This document shows, piece after piece, positions 9,072 through 17,815 of a stretch of DNA of 64,000 bases (position 1 is the first letter of the stretch; each line of letters begins with the position of its first letter). Under the pieces are notes generated by a model. That model was not told the DNA's origin. It did no database searches and saw only the letters and a list, made by a program, of their open reading frames with translations. Made by a program: the position numbers and the translations under genes. This DNA is from Shewanella marinintestina (lineage in GTDB: Bacteria; Pseudomonadota; Gammaproteobacteria; Enterobacterales; Shewanellaceae), in NCBI RefSeq assembly GCF_023283845.1, contig NZ_JAKILC010000005.1, positions 1 to 64,000 of the forward strand. Direction: 5' to 3'.

Positions 9072-9178
9072 GGGAATTATATTAAAACTTTCTCTATTTG
9101 CTATTTTACTCCAAGTTATATAATTTACAATTACTTAACGATAATATTTACACATGTTGCGAAACTGAGAACCGTCAA

Positions 9179-9874
9179 ATGGACTTCATAGAAATATACC
9201 CAAATGCTCTTCCTGATGCTTTTTGTGATGAATTAATTTCCCGCTTTGAAAATCACAATGGCGTGAGTGCTGGTCGAACTGGTGGTGGGGTAGATGAGAC
9301 TAAGAAGGTCAGTTTAGACTTAATGCTAGATTCTCATGAAGATTTAGGTGCGCTTAAAAATCAATTACTCGGTTATACACTTAAGCAAGCGACAGCGTAC
9401 TTTGACAAGTATGCCATGGCATTAATGGGGGCCGTTGCTGTTAATGTTGCGGGTGAACAAGGCGAATCCTTGACTTTGACTCCCGACAATTACCAGCAAT
9501 TTGGCAAGGGACGCGCCGAAGCGATAGTTAAATATCTATATCGTAGTGGCAATATCAATATCCAAAAGTATTTGCAAGGTAAAGGAGGCTATCCTCATTG
9601 GCATTCAGAGCAGTTTCCACAACAAGGCCATAACGAAGCATTACACCGAGTTGTGCTGTATATGTATTATCTTAATGACGTGGAAGAGGGGGGCGAAACA
9701 GAGTTTTATTACCAGAATAAAAAGATAAAACCGAAAAAAGGTACTATGGTGATAGCCCCTGCAAGTTTTACCCACTCTCATCGAGGTAACATTCCAAGGA
9801 GTCATGATAAATATATCGCGACATCTTGGATTATGTTCAATCGTGCTGAACAGCTATATCAGCCTGCGAAATAG
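9179..9874 (+). CDS. 2OG-Fe(II) oxygenase, prolyl-4-hydroxylase-like
   Basis: A 231-residue protein with the double-stranded beta-helix signature of Fe(II)/2-oxoglutarate oxygenases. The metal site appears as HWHSE (about residues 139-143), followed by YYLNDVEEGGETEF, then PKKGTMVIAPASFTHSH with the distal histidine and the SHDKY basic residue that would bind 2-oxoglutarate. The usual HxD appears as HxE. The substrate is unknown: prolyl or other peptide hydroxylation is the family theme. The frame is open from a TTG at 9098, but the ATG at 9179 fits the homologous start better. Its 3' end meets phoQ across a hairpin. Confidence 0.82.
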   Translation: MDFIEIYPNALPDAFCDELISRFENHNGVSAGRTGGGVDETKKVSLDLMLDSHEDLGALKNQLLGYTLKQATAYFDKYAMALMGAVAVNVAGEQGESLTLTPDNYQQFGKGRAEAIVKYLYRSGNINIQKYLQGKGGYPHWHSEQFPQQGHNEALHRVVLYMYYLNDVEEGGETEFYYQNKKIKPKKGTMVIAPASFTHSHRGNIPRSHDKYIATSWIMFNRAEQLYQPAK

Positions 9875-9897
9875 CCAATGAACGGGGATACTTGTTA

Positions 9898-9939
9898 AGG
9901 GCTAAGTGGTGTATTTTGAGATGCACATTAGCCCTATTT
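9898..9939. terminator. probable terminator between the oxygenase gene and phoQ
   Basis: AGGGCTAA and TTAGCCCT form the outer stem and GTG with CAC an inner one, followed by a short T-rich tract. The two neighbouring genes converge on it. Confidence 0.55.
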
Positions 9940-9951
9940 GTATTGACATAG

Positions 9952-11304
9952 CTAGATAGGAATAGAGATCCTAAAACAGGCTCCTTCAAGATCTGAAGTT
10001 TCAATACTGAGTCGTCCACCATAGCTTATAACTATCTCATTACAGACCGCAAGACCTATTCCTTGCCCCGCCTTTTGTGTATCTGCTCGTACGCCACGTT
10101 GAATAATATTTTGACGAATGCTTTCTTCAACACCCGGTCCGTCATCTTCAACAAGCAATTCGAACTCACCAGCATCATTATAATAAGACGAAACTCTTAC
10201 TGTGGTTATACATAGTTTAAATGCATTTTCCATTAAGTTACCGCAGAGTTCCATTAAGTCTCCCTTGTCTCCAGGGAAAACATGCTCGGTAGGGATCACT
10301 GCTTCGAATTTCACTTGTTTGTCGCGGTAAACCTTAAATAGCATTTGTGCAAGTTGATCAACTAAAGGCGCAATCTGTGTTTGCTCTTGCTTTAGGCCTT
10401 TTCGACCAAGCATGGCACGTTTAAGTTGGTACTTTACTAATTGATCCATTTGGCTCACCTGCTCCATAATCTTTTCGCTGCAGGCTTCTTTATCTAAGGT
10501 ACGATCATCGGTAATTGCGTGCACTGCCGCTAAGCGAGTCTTTAGACTGTGGGCAAGGTCGTTCATGGCATTTTGATAACGTTGTTGCTGAGCACTCGAT
10601 TGTACTAGTAGTTGGTTGAGTGCTTGAGTTACGCCTTCCAACTCTACCGGATAGCCGTCAGACAAGGATTTTGACTTGCCACTATTAACTGATTGTAATT
10701 CGTTTCTAAGGCGAACTAATGGTCTCATTCCCCAATAAGCTGCACTGATCAGCAACACCAAAGCTAGCGCTAATACAAAGGCCAGACGAATATAGGTGAG
10801 TCGGCTAAATTTGCTATATTCTTGCTCGAGTTTTTCAGCGTCTTTGAGAACGAGTAGGTTGTATTTGTTATTCGCAATATCAAGCGATAATAGGTAAACA
10901 AAGTAGCCCTTACTGTCGGCTAAGGATAGATAATAGGGCGGTGAGCTATTGCGAATTTCATTAAAACGCTCACAGGTATCGAATAGACCACGATCAACGG
11001 CTAAAGATGAAGTCCATACTTGGTTAAATGTACTGTCACAACTCGCAATAATGTAACGTTGTGTTGCATTGTTATCTTCTAACCATTCATCGCTATTGTC
11101 GGGAATGAGGTCGTGTTCGCGTAATTCAGCTGCGACCTTCGGAATTTCTGCAATCAGCTGAGCTGTTTCTTCATTGTAACTATTTTGTGCATGAAGAATA
11201 TTGACCATCCAAGCAAGGCCAAAACCAACCAATGCAATGATTGATAACGAAGTGAGAAACATCCGCGTGAGCAGACGTTTCTTGGGTTTAAAACTTAACT
11301 GCAT
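9952..11304 (-). CDS. phoQ: sensor histidine kinase, PhoQ-like
   Basis: A 450-residue inner-membrane kinase with a membrane helix at about 14-35, a periplasmic domain of about 130 residues, a second helix near 175-195, HAMP, dimerisation and ATPase domains. The phosphoacceptor lies in DLAHSLKT (histidine near residue 251), which is the PhoQ-type H box; the N box NLMENA and the G boxes DDGPG and GQGIGLAV are intact. The residue after the T of HSLKT is Arg instead of the usual Pro. I do not see the dense acidic patch of enteric PhoQ in the sensor domain. The gene overlaps phoP by 10 nt. Confidence 0.82.
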   Translation of the reverse strand: MQLSFKPKKRLLTRMFLTSLSIIALVGFGLAWMVNILHAQNSYNEETAQLIAEIPKVAAELREHDLIPDNSDEWLEDNNATQRYIIASCDSTFNQVWTSSLAVDRGLFDTCERFNEIRNSSPPYYLSLADSKGYFVYLLSLDIANNKYNLLVLKDAEKLEQEYSKFSRLTYIRLAFVLALALVLLISAAYWGMRPLVRLRNELQSVNSGKSKSLSDGYPVELEGVTQALNQLLVQSSAQQQRYQNAMNDLAHSLKTRLAAVHAITDDRTLDKEACSEKIMEQVSQMDQLVKYQLKRAMLGRKGLKQEQTQIAPLVDQLAQMLFKVYRDKQVKFEAVIPTEHVFPGDKGDLMELCGNLMENAFKLCITTVRVSSYYNDAGEFELLVEDDGPGVEESIRQNIIQRGVRADTQKAGQGIGLAVCNEIVISYGGRLSIETSDLEGACFRISIPI

Positions 11305-11969
11305 GGTAGGTTGAATTTGTATCCTTGGCCGCGGATAGTGGCAATTGGGTTTTCAAGGCCGTCTTTAGTGAGTTTTTTGCGTAAACGGCTGACCATCACC
11401 TCAATGGTATTAGGATCGCCTTCCTTATCACCGTATATCACATCAAGAAGGCGCTGCTTAGCTACGACTTCATGGCAATGACGCATGAGGTACTCTAATA
11501 TCAAGTATTCAAACGCGGTGACTTCCATAGGTTGATTATTCAGAGTAACTTGCTTAGCAGCTAGATCTATCTCAAGTGGACCGCTGGTGATTTGCGGTTT
11601 TACAAAACCAGCACTTCGGCGCACTAAGGCGTCAAGACGAGCGACTAGCTCTTCTTTTTGGAAAGGTTTAACTAGATAGTCATCGGCACCGGCATTTAGT
11701 CCTTCTACCTTATCTTGCCAATTTACCCGGGCTGTAAGGATCAGTACCGGCGCTTTAAGACCGTGATCTCGGAGACTTTGGATTAAGCTAATTCCGTCTT
11801 GATCAGGTAAGCCTAGATCAACAATCGCAACATCAATCGGGTAATTGGTTGCTTGGTAAAATCCTTCTTTAGCTGTTAATGCCACTTGAACCTGATTGCC
11901 TAATTCACTCAATTGCACTTTGAGGTGATGAGATAGAATGGGATCATCTTCAACAACTAATATTCGCAT
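11295..11969 (-). CDS. phoP: response regulator, PhoP-like (OmpR family)
   Basis: A 224-residue OmpR/PhoB-type regulator. The receiver domain has the acidic pair at D8-D9, the phosphorylation site D51 in VDLGLPD, and the conserved Lys in the VKPF motif near residue 101. The C-terminal winged helix ends with IRGQGYKF. Its order next to a PhoQ-type kinase and the sequence VSRLRKKL point to PhoP. The frame extends to 12029, but the ATG at 11969 begins the canonical MRILVVEDD. In enterics PhoPQ responds to low Mg2+, acid and cationic peptides; the stimulus here is not known. Confidence 0.88.
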   Translation of the reverse strand: MRILVVEDDPILSHHLKVQLSELGNQVQVALTAKEGFYQATNYPIDVAIVDLGLPDQDGISLIQSLRDHGLKAPVLILTARVNWQDKVEGLNAGADDYLVKPFQKEELVARLDALVRRSAGFVKPQITSGPLEIDLAAKQVTLNNQPMEVTAFEYLILEYLMRHCHEVVAKQRLLDVIYGDKEGDPNTIEVMVSRLRKKLTKDGLENPIATIRGQGYKFNLPCS

Positions 11970-12000
11970 AATCAAAATATCCTTGAATTTAATACAGATT

Positions 12001-12059
12001 AGTTTACGCAGAATTACTGTAACTGCCAACTATGTGTTTTAACAATAAAGAGTTTACGC
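12001..12059. repeat. direct repeat AGTTTACGC in the phoP promoter region
   Basis: Two identical 9-mers, at 12001-12009 and 12051-12059, stand 50 bp apart between phoP and the divergent ABC importer gene. They resemble TGTTTA-type PhoP half-sites only loosely. Regulatory meaning is speculative. Confidence 0.3.
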
Positions 12060-12252
12060 CTTATAAACTTAACAATGGCTGAACTTTGCCGAGTAAGCTG
12101 TTTTACTGTTGTTTTTATGAACTAGAGCGTGATATTGACCTATAAACTCAAACTAATTACCGCTTAGGCGTTATTTTATGTGGTTATCACTGGGTTTATT
12201 GCTGCTTTTTCGTTAAGGTTACGTAAAATTTTGCGAGTTAAAGGATTAGAAT

Positions 12253-13107
12253 ATGTCGCTTATTAAGCGATTGACGGTATTGGCTATGTTATTTGTCATC
12301 CCAAGTGCTATGGCCGAGACGTTTACATTTACTGCTATTCCCGATGAAGATGAACGCCAACTGAGAACTCGATTCGACAAAGTCGCGGTTTATTTGCAAC
12401 AGCAATTGGGCGTAGATGTTAAATACGTTCCGGTAAAATCTTATTCTGCTGCCGTTACTGCTTTTCGTAACAATCAAGTGCAATTAGCTTGGTTTGGTGG
12501 GTTATCAGGGGTTCAAGCTAGACGCCTTGTAAGTGACTCTCGTGCCATCGCCCAAGGTTATGAAGATCAATTCTTTAAAAGCTATTTTATCGCACACGCT
12601 TCGGCTGAAATTGTTGCTAGTGACAGTTTTCCTAATCTGAATGGTTACACCTTCACGTTTGGGTCAAAAAACTCTACTTCAGGACGTTTAATGCCGCAGT
12701 TCTTTATTGAGCGTAATCTAGGCAAAAATAGTAAGAATGTGTTTAAGCGTATAGGCTACTCTGGTGACCACAGCCGCACTATTGCGCAAGTTCAGGCGGG
12801 TGTCTATCAAGTTGGTGCAGTAAATTATAAAGTGTGGGAAAGTGCTGTCGCTAACGGTAAAGTGGATCTTAATAAAGTGAATGTCATTTGGGAAAGTCCT
12901 GCTTACCCTGATTACCAGTGGACGATTCGAGGCGATGTAGATACTCGCTTTGGTGCTGACTTTGCCGAAAAGGTTGAATCTGCATTGATAGGTATGACCG
13001 ATCCTAGTTTATTAAAAAGCTTCCCGAGACAGTCATTTGTTCCTGCAGATAATCAAGATTATGAGCCCATTGAAGATGTCGCCAAAGCGATTGGTTTGAT
13101 TGATTAA
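12253..13107 (+). CDS. substrate-binding protein of a putative selenate/phosphonate-type ABC importer
   Basis: A 284-residue periplasmic binding protein. Residues 1-21 are a signal peptide ending AMA. The mature start TFTAIPDEDE, followed by RFDKVAVYLQQQLG, and the AWFGGLSGVQAR block resemble the PhnD-like subfamily described as a putative selenate-binding component, as far as I recall it. The bound anion cannot be read from sequence: phosphonate, phosphite or selenate are all possible. It is followed after 3 nt by the ATPase gene and then by the permease, a complete importer. AAGGA precedes the ATG. Confidence 0.82.
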   Translation: MSLIKRLTVLAMLFVIPSAMAETFTFTAIPDEDERQLRTRFDKVAVYLQQQLGVDVKYVPVKSYSAAVTAFRNNQVQLAWFGGLSGVQARRLVSDSRAIAQGYEDQFFKSYFIAHASAEIVASDSFPNLNGYTFTFGSKNSTSGRLMPQFFIERNLGKNSKNVFKRIGYSGDHSRTIAQVQAGVYQVGAVNYKVWESAVANGKVDLNKVNVIWESPAYPDYQWTIRGDVDTRFGADFAEKVESALIGMTDPSLLKSFPRQSFVPADNQDYEPIEDVAKAIGLID

Positions 13108-13110
13108 CCC

Positions 13111-13827
13111 ATGTTAATGCTAAACAACCTTGTTGTTAGCTTTGATGATAATGTGGTTTTAAACATCGATAGCTTAAGTATTAGTGCAGGGGAGAAGGTG
13201 GCTATTATTGGCCCATCTGGTAGTGGTAAATCAACGTTAGTACATCATATCTATGAGTTACTGCGACCAACCGCAGCGCTTTGTTCACAGAGGCAGGGTT
13301 TAGTCGAAAATTTAAGTGTGTTCCATAATATTTTTATGGGCGCACTTGACCGACATTCTTGGCTGTATAACCTCATCAATTTGGCTTTACCATTCAACAA
13401 GCCGCAACTGCAAATTCGTACAATTATGGATACGCTCGAATTAGATTGTCCGATAACACAAAATGTAGTCAATTTATCTGGTGGGCAAAGGCAGCGTGTT
13501 GCACTCGGCCGTGCGCTATTTCAGCAGCAGTCACTATTTATTGGTGATGAGCCATTTTCTGCCGTCGACCCCATTATGGGACAACGATTACTTAGGCACG
13601 TATTCGCTGCACATGAAAGCGTTATTATGGTTTTGCATGATACCAGTATGGCGCTGGCGAATTTTGATCGCGTTATTGGTTTGCAAGGGGGTAAGAAATT
13701 ACTCGACTGCAGTAGCAAAAATCTCAACGCAACGATGTTAAAAGACTTTTACCAGCTACAAGAACAGCATCCAATGGTAACGAAAGTTGAAGCATATTCG
13801 AAGTTTAACTTGGTTAAACAGCCGTAG
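13111..13827 (+). CDS. ABC transporter ATP-binding protein (compact)
   Basis: A 238-residue nucleotide-binding subunit. Walker A GPSGSGKST is near residues 31-39, the signature LSGGQRQR near 122-129, Walker B and switch region IGDEPFSAVD near 144-153, and the H loop VLHD near 175. The stretch between Walker A and the Q loop (CSQRQG) is much shorter than normal, about 20 residues rather than about 40. The reading frame is clean, and as I recall members of this importer subfamily share the compaction, so I read it as natural, not as a deletion. It is translationally packed between the binding protein and the permease. Confidence 0.85.
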   Translation: MLMLNNLVVSFDDNVVLNIDSLSISAGEKVAIIGPSGSGKSTLVHHIYELLRPTAALCSQRQGLVENLSVFHNIFMGALDRHSWLYNLINLALPFNKPQLQIRTIMDTLELDCPITQNVVNLSGGQRQRVALGRALFQQQSLFIGDEPFSAVDPIMGQRLLRHVFAAHESVIMVLHDTSMALANFDRVIGLQGGKKLLDCSSKNLNATMLKDFYQLQEQHPMVTKVEAYSKFNLVKQP

Positions 13828-13829
13828 TT

Positions 13830-15380
13830 TTGCAAACTTTAGCAACGCTAATAACAACAAAAATCAACTTTATTGGCTACTGGAAAAAAGTCACTTTGAT
13901 CCTATGGTTGTTGGCTGGGATCTGTTTTTACTTTGCAGATACCGAAATTATCGCTTTGGATCCATGGCACGAGTTATTACTTATCATTACAGGGTTTGTA
14001 ACGCCAGACTTCTTCGCGACAGAATACCTATTTGAGGCACTATGGCAAACCATCAGCTTTGCTTTGCTCGGTATTTGTCTTGCTTTATTTATTGGAGCGC
14101 CGTTATCCATTCTCTACCACAAGCCGTTAGTTGCGACCGTATGTTCATTTCTACGCTCAATCCATGAGATTTTTTGGGCGCTGCTTTTTCTGCAGATCTT
14201 TGGACTTTCGCCTATTACCGGTATTTTGGCTATAGCCTTGCCTTATGGGGCAACTTTTGCACGGGTGTTTAGTGATATTTTACGCCAAGCACCGACAACC
14301 ACTTTGCAAACTTTTCCTAGCAATACTGACCGAATAAGTCGATATTTATATGGTCGAGTTGCTCACGTATTGGTACCGGTTAAGGCTTATGTACGTTATC
14401 GATTCGAGTGTGCATTAAGAAGTAGTGCCGTTCTTGGTTTTGTGGGAATGCCGACGCTAGGTTTCTATTTAGAATCCGCTTTTCGTCAGGGGTATTACCA
14501 ACAAGGCGCCGCGTTGTTGATATTGTTTATTGGGTTAATTGGCACGATCCCGTTTTGGGGGCGATTAAAGCTTCTACCGTTATATGTAGTTGGCGCTATT
14601 TGGGCCCTACCTAGCATCCCTGTGGTCGACAGTCGTTTAATTTGGCGGTTTTTGACTCAAGATATTTTGCCGCCAATGTTTCAAAGTAATCAATTGCAAG
14701 ATGCATTGCTAACAGATAACTACGGCGCTGTGGCGGAACTATTCAGAGATTTCTTAAATTGGCTGGTGGAACTACTGTGTGAGCAAGCCCTGCCTGGCGT
14801 TGTTGGCATGTTATTGTTAGCGGTTACAGCATTGGGAATGAGCCATATTTTGGCAATTATTGGTAGTAGCTTCAGTGATAAACGTTTTAGCGGTAAGTGG
14901 ATTGCTAAATTTAATCGTTTGGCTTTATTAATTTTTCGCTCTGTACCAGAGTATATTTTTGCTTTTGTTTTTATGCTGCTATTAGGGCCATCTATGTTGC
15001 CTGCCATGCTAGCACTTGCAATACATAATGGTGCACTTATTGCGTTTTTAACCCTACGCCATGCCGATGATGTGCCCGTGTCTAGCCATTTCAATGGCAG
15101 GCTGGATGGATATGCCTATGAGATTTTACCAGTGATCTATCCCAATACAATGGCGTTACTGTTTTATCGTTTTGAAGTCATACTTCGTGAAACGGCCATT
15201 TTAGGAATGCTTGGTATTGCAACTTTAGGGTTTTATATCGACAGTAACTTCTCAGAGATCCGTTTTAATGGGGCGTTGGTATTAATGTTAGTTACTGCGT
15301 TGGTGAATATTGCTGTAGATATTGTTAGTCGACGCGTTCTGTATGCCGACAATAACGCGCAATCTGCCTGTAGTCATTAA
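13830..15380 (+). CDS. fused double ABC permease
   Basis: A 516-residue inner-membrane protein made of two PhnE-like permease domains in one chain. The conserved coupling segment occurs twice: near residue 189 (YRFECALRSSAVLG, then TLGFY) and near residue 444 (YRFEVILRETAILG, then TLGFY). This internal repeat means a single polypeptide could replace the usual permease dimer. No ATG lies near the 5' end; the frame opens just upstream, and TTG at 13830, 3 nt after the ATPase stop, is the only start candidate. A small membrane protein gene lies beyond on the other strand. Confidence 0.85.
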   Translation: MQTLATLITTKINFIGYWKKVTLILWLLAGICFYFADTEIIALDPWHELLLIITGFVTPDFFATEYLFEALWQTISFALLGICLALFIGAPLSILYHKPLVATVCSFLRSIHEIFWALLFLQIFGLSPITGILAIALPYGATFARVFSDILRQAPTTTLQTFPSNTDRISRYLYGRVAHVLVPVKAYVRYRFECALRSSAVLGFVGMPTLGFYLESAFRQGYYQQGAALLILFIGLIGTIPFWGRLKLLPLYVVGAIWALPSIPVVDSRLIWRFLTQDILPPMFQSNQLQDALLTDNYGAVAELFRDFLNWLVELLCEQALPGVVGMLLLAVTALGMSHILAIIGSSFSDKRFSGKWIAKFNRLALLIFRSVPEYIFAFVFMLLLGPSMLPAMLALAIHNGALIAFLTLRHADDVPVSSHFNGRLDGYAYEILPVIYPNTMALLFYRFEVILRETAILGMLGIATLGFYIDSNFSEIRFNGALVLMLVTALVNIAVDIVSRRVLYADNNAQSACSH

Positions 15381-15433
15381 TGCTATTAAGGTAATGATAA
15401 ACAGAATTATTACGCTAGTTATTGTTAGAAATA

Positions 15434-15778
15434 TTAACTAAAAATTTTACGTTGGCTACGTAGAGCAATGATGCCATTACCGCACCATGCAGCAAGCAGA
15501 GTGAATGCAATTACACCAGCCATGATTGCGCTTAAACGATACCAAGGCGCTTCAGCTAAGATCCGCATTTGTATGTATTCAAAGCTGCTTATTCCCCATA
15601 CTAATAACGCAGAAGCAATTAGACCCAATTGCAGTAGTCTCGTGGCCCAATTGGTTTTAATGAATAACAACAATGGACTTAAGGCAAAGGCTATGCAGGC
15701 TTCTGTTTGACCAAAACGTAAAAAGTGTGCACCGATAAGAAGATACGCTAAACAAATGAGAATGATACGCCACCACAT
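15434..15778 (-). CDS. small inner-membrane protein, unknown
   Basis: A 114-residue hydrophobic protein with about four membrane helices (about 3-20, 25-40, 47-64 and 82-102) and a short basic tail. I do not recognise a family. It converges on the importer permease and lies between that gene and the RecX-like gene, so its context gives no clear function. Codon use looks like its neighbours. Confidence 0.6.
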   Translation of the reverse strand: MWWRIILICLAYLLIGAHFLRFGQTEACIAFALSPLLLFIKTNWATRLLQLGLIASALLVWGISSFEYIQMRILAEAPWYRLSAIMAGVIAFTLLAAWCGNGIIALRSQRKIFS

Positions 15779-15876
15779 TAGACTTCACCTTTGAAATGAT
15801 GTTTGAAAAGACAAGTGGTTAAAGCTTACGTGAAATCATAAGCGGTATTCTATAGGTGGCTTCACACTAATGACAT

Positions 15877-16683
15877 TTAGTCATCAGACTGGATGGCTTC
15901 TTTTATCTCATCGCTATTAAAGCCTTTACGGGATAAGTAAGCATAGGCTTTTGACTTTTGCTTATAGTCTGATAAATCAAAACGTTTTTTGGCTAATTCT
16001 GCTTTACAGCTTTGGTAAAAATCAACTTCACCATTTAAGCTGAGTTGATATAAAGTTTGTTCAAAGTTAGATATATCTATCAGTCGTAGCCTTAACTCTT
16101 GCAATATAAGAGACTCACCTTTGCCTTTGTTATACAGTTTAATTATTTCTTTGGCTAAATCGGCTTTATCGGCTTTGATGGCGAGCTTGCTGCGCAAGGT
16201 ATCTCGAGCTGGGTGCTGTTGCAATGCACGCTCAGTTTCTTCTCGAGTAAAGCCCTTATTTGTCATCTGTGAATAGATTTTCTCTTTATTGGTTGTGTGA
16301 AAGCTTTCATATTTAGTTAGCAGTCGCTGCTTTGCCATTGCAAAACTATCGATTTGCAGCTCGTCGATAACTTGCTCCAAAGCATTATCTATTTCTACAA
16401 TTGCTACGCCACGTAATTGTAACTTTCGCTTGATAGCATTGGCACCGACCTCATGACTAAATGCGAGTTCACAATATCGCACGGCGAAATCAAAATCATT
16501 TTTTAAAAAGCCATTTTCAATAAGACGCTCAACTACCGTATTAATCCAAGCTTGGTTATCTGTTTTTCGCTCCAACTTGCTACGAATTTCGTTAATCGTG
16601 AAGTCTTGTTGGCCAAGGTGCCAATAGGCGCTATTAAACACATTATCTATAGTTTTGGCTTGGCGAAGAGGAGGGCGTTGCAT
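15877..16683 (-). CDS. RecX-like protein, extended
   Basis: A 268-residue protein built from tandem three-helix units of the RecX type. Recurring patterns are V.RLIENGFLKND, ELAFSHEVGANAIKRKLQLRGV, YSQMTNKGFTREE and the final AYLSRKGFNSDEI. Canonical RecX, which restrains RecA filaments, is about 150-170 residues, so this copy carries extra repeats. recA is not in the window. It may be a RecX paralogue with another partner. The frame opens with a TTG at 16707, but the ATG at 16683 is preferred. No strong ribosome site is visible for either. Confidence 0.72.
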   Translation of the reverse strand: MQRPPLRQAKTIDNVFNSAYWHLGQQDFTINEIRSKLERKTDNQAWINTVVERLIENGFLKNDFDFAVRYCELAFSHEVGANAIKRKLQLRGVAIVEIDNALEQVIDELQIDSFAMAKQRLLTKYESFHTTNKEKIYSQMTNKGFTREETERALQQHPARDTLRSKLAIKADKADLAKEIIKLYNKGKGESLILQELRLRLIDISNFEQTLYQLSLNGEVDFYQSCKAELAKKRFDLSDYKQKSKAYAYLSRKGFNSDEIKEAIQSDD

Positions 16684-16738
16684 AGTGATAAGATCTTTAA
16701 TCAACAATTGTCTGTAGCAGTTTAGCAGAAGGCACGCT

Positions 16739-16768
16739 CGTTGAGTATGCCGCTGGCAATACTCAACG
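16739..16768. repeat. inverted repeat upstream of the RecX-like gene
   Basis: CGTTGAGTAT-GCC and GGC-AATACTCAACG pair over 13 bp with one bulged base around GCT. No T run follows on either strand, so it is not a standard terminator. It lies between the LysE-family stop and the RecX-like start. Confidence 0.5.
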
Positions 16769-16836
16769 AGGTGTTGTTTGCACTGTCGCTATGTCTTAAG
16801 GCGACAAATCTGTGTAACTTGTTTAATGGAGAGTAT

Positions 16837-17481
16837 TTAATGAGAATTAACTAATCCAATAATGATCATTAATGCCACTGAGACAAACACAACACCAGTA
16901 AGTAGATTGATTATCGGGCTGGCCTTTTTCATTTTAAGTTGGATTTTAGGTTTAGAAAGTACGATTGCGATAAAACTAAACCAGAAGAATGACAGGCTAA
17001 ATAAAAGCAAAGCGGCCATTGTTTTGGTTATTAAGGTTACCTGAGGGGTAATTAAAGTGGAGAAAAGTGTAATGAAAAAGACTAAGGCTTTAGGATTTAA
17101 TATATTGGTATATAACCCCTGCATAAAACCTTTGTTTACGGTTACACCTACTTTCTTATAATTTGTTTCAATCGTTACAGTGTCACGCCAATGCAAAGTC
17201 GCAGCCTTTATCGCACCGATCCCCATCCAGCCAAGGTAGCTAGCGCCAATTAATTGGACTACTGTAAACAATAGATCTGAGCTCTTAATAATTAAGCTCA
17301 CTCCAGTTAAACTCAAAAGAGTATGCCCAAGAATAGCAACCGCGATCCCCAAGGCTGATGCAACCGCAGCTGCTCGAGATTCTTGGGTAGAGAGCCTCAC
17401 GACTAAAGCAAAGTCAGGGGCAGGGCTTGCAAGTGCAATTAAGTGAATGACTGCAAGTGAGGAAAGTAATTGATAATCCAT
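16837..17481 (-). CDS. LysE/RhtB family amino-acid exporter
   Basis: A 214-residue polytopic protein with about six helices. The N-terminus has the LysE family pattern: a helix, then ALASPAPDFALVVR, a charged loop (STQESRAA) and the ASALGIAVAILGH helix. The middle QLIGASYLGWMGIGA and the GFMQGLYTNILNPKALVFF segment (about residues 108-126) are also family hallmarks. It should export an amino acid or related metabolite; the substrate cannot be read. AGGT precedes the ATG. It is divergent from nadE across 334 nt. Confidence 0.88.
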   Translation of the reverse strand: MDYQLLSSLAVIHLIALASPAPDFALVVRLSTQESRAAAVASALGIAVAILGHTLLSLTGVSLIIKSSDLLFTVVQLIGASYLGWMGIGAIKAATLHWRDTVTIETNYKKVGVTVNKGFMQGLYTNILNPKALVFFITLFSTLITPQVTLITKTMAALLLFSLSFFWFSFIAIVLSKPKIQLKMKKASPIINLLTGVVFVSVALMIIIGLVNSH

Positions 17482-17568
17482 TAAAAACCTAAAAGTTATA
17501 ATACCATCACAATCAAAAATTAATCTATTCAGATCGCTTCTGATGTTGTGTTAATGAGCTTAATCTAG

Positions 17569-17724
17569 AACAACGATGCTTTTCATTTATTGCCTCAAAA
17601 CGGCTCAACTCTCGCTGAGGAAGCAAATCTCTATACTGATTGGTATTCTGCGGTCCCACAAGTAATAGAAACGGCGCTAGTGTTTATTTTTGAAGCTGCA
17701 TTGTCATTAATAATTATAAATTAA
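17569..17724 (+). pseudogene. possible protein remnant, 51 codons without a start
   Basis: The 334-nt gap between the LysE-family gene and nadE contains an open stretch that begins after a stop and lacks any ATG or GTG near its 5' end. It reads with protein-like composition (LPQNGSTLAEEANLYTDWY, then a hydrophobic FIFEAALSLI) and ends in TAA at 17722. It may be the decayed 3' end of a lost gene or chance. I do not recognise it. The rest of the gap must hold the promoters of both flanking genes. Confidence 0.25.
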
Positions 17725-17815
17725 CACGATTGTTATCAATCAGCTCGTGAATAATCGTTAGAATTCACCCATAATAGAATCCGATTTTATGCCTTTGGCC
17801 ATTGGAGAGTGAAAC

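Noticed and set aside
13190..13320. Internal deletion in the ABC ATPase gene
   Set aside because: The frame is intact, all later motifs are present, and as I recall the subfamily is compact, so a damaging deletion is unlikely.
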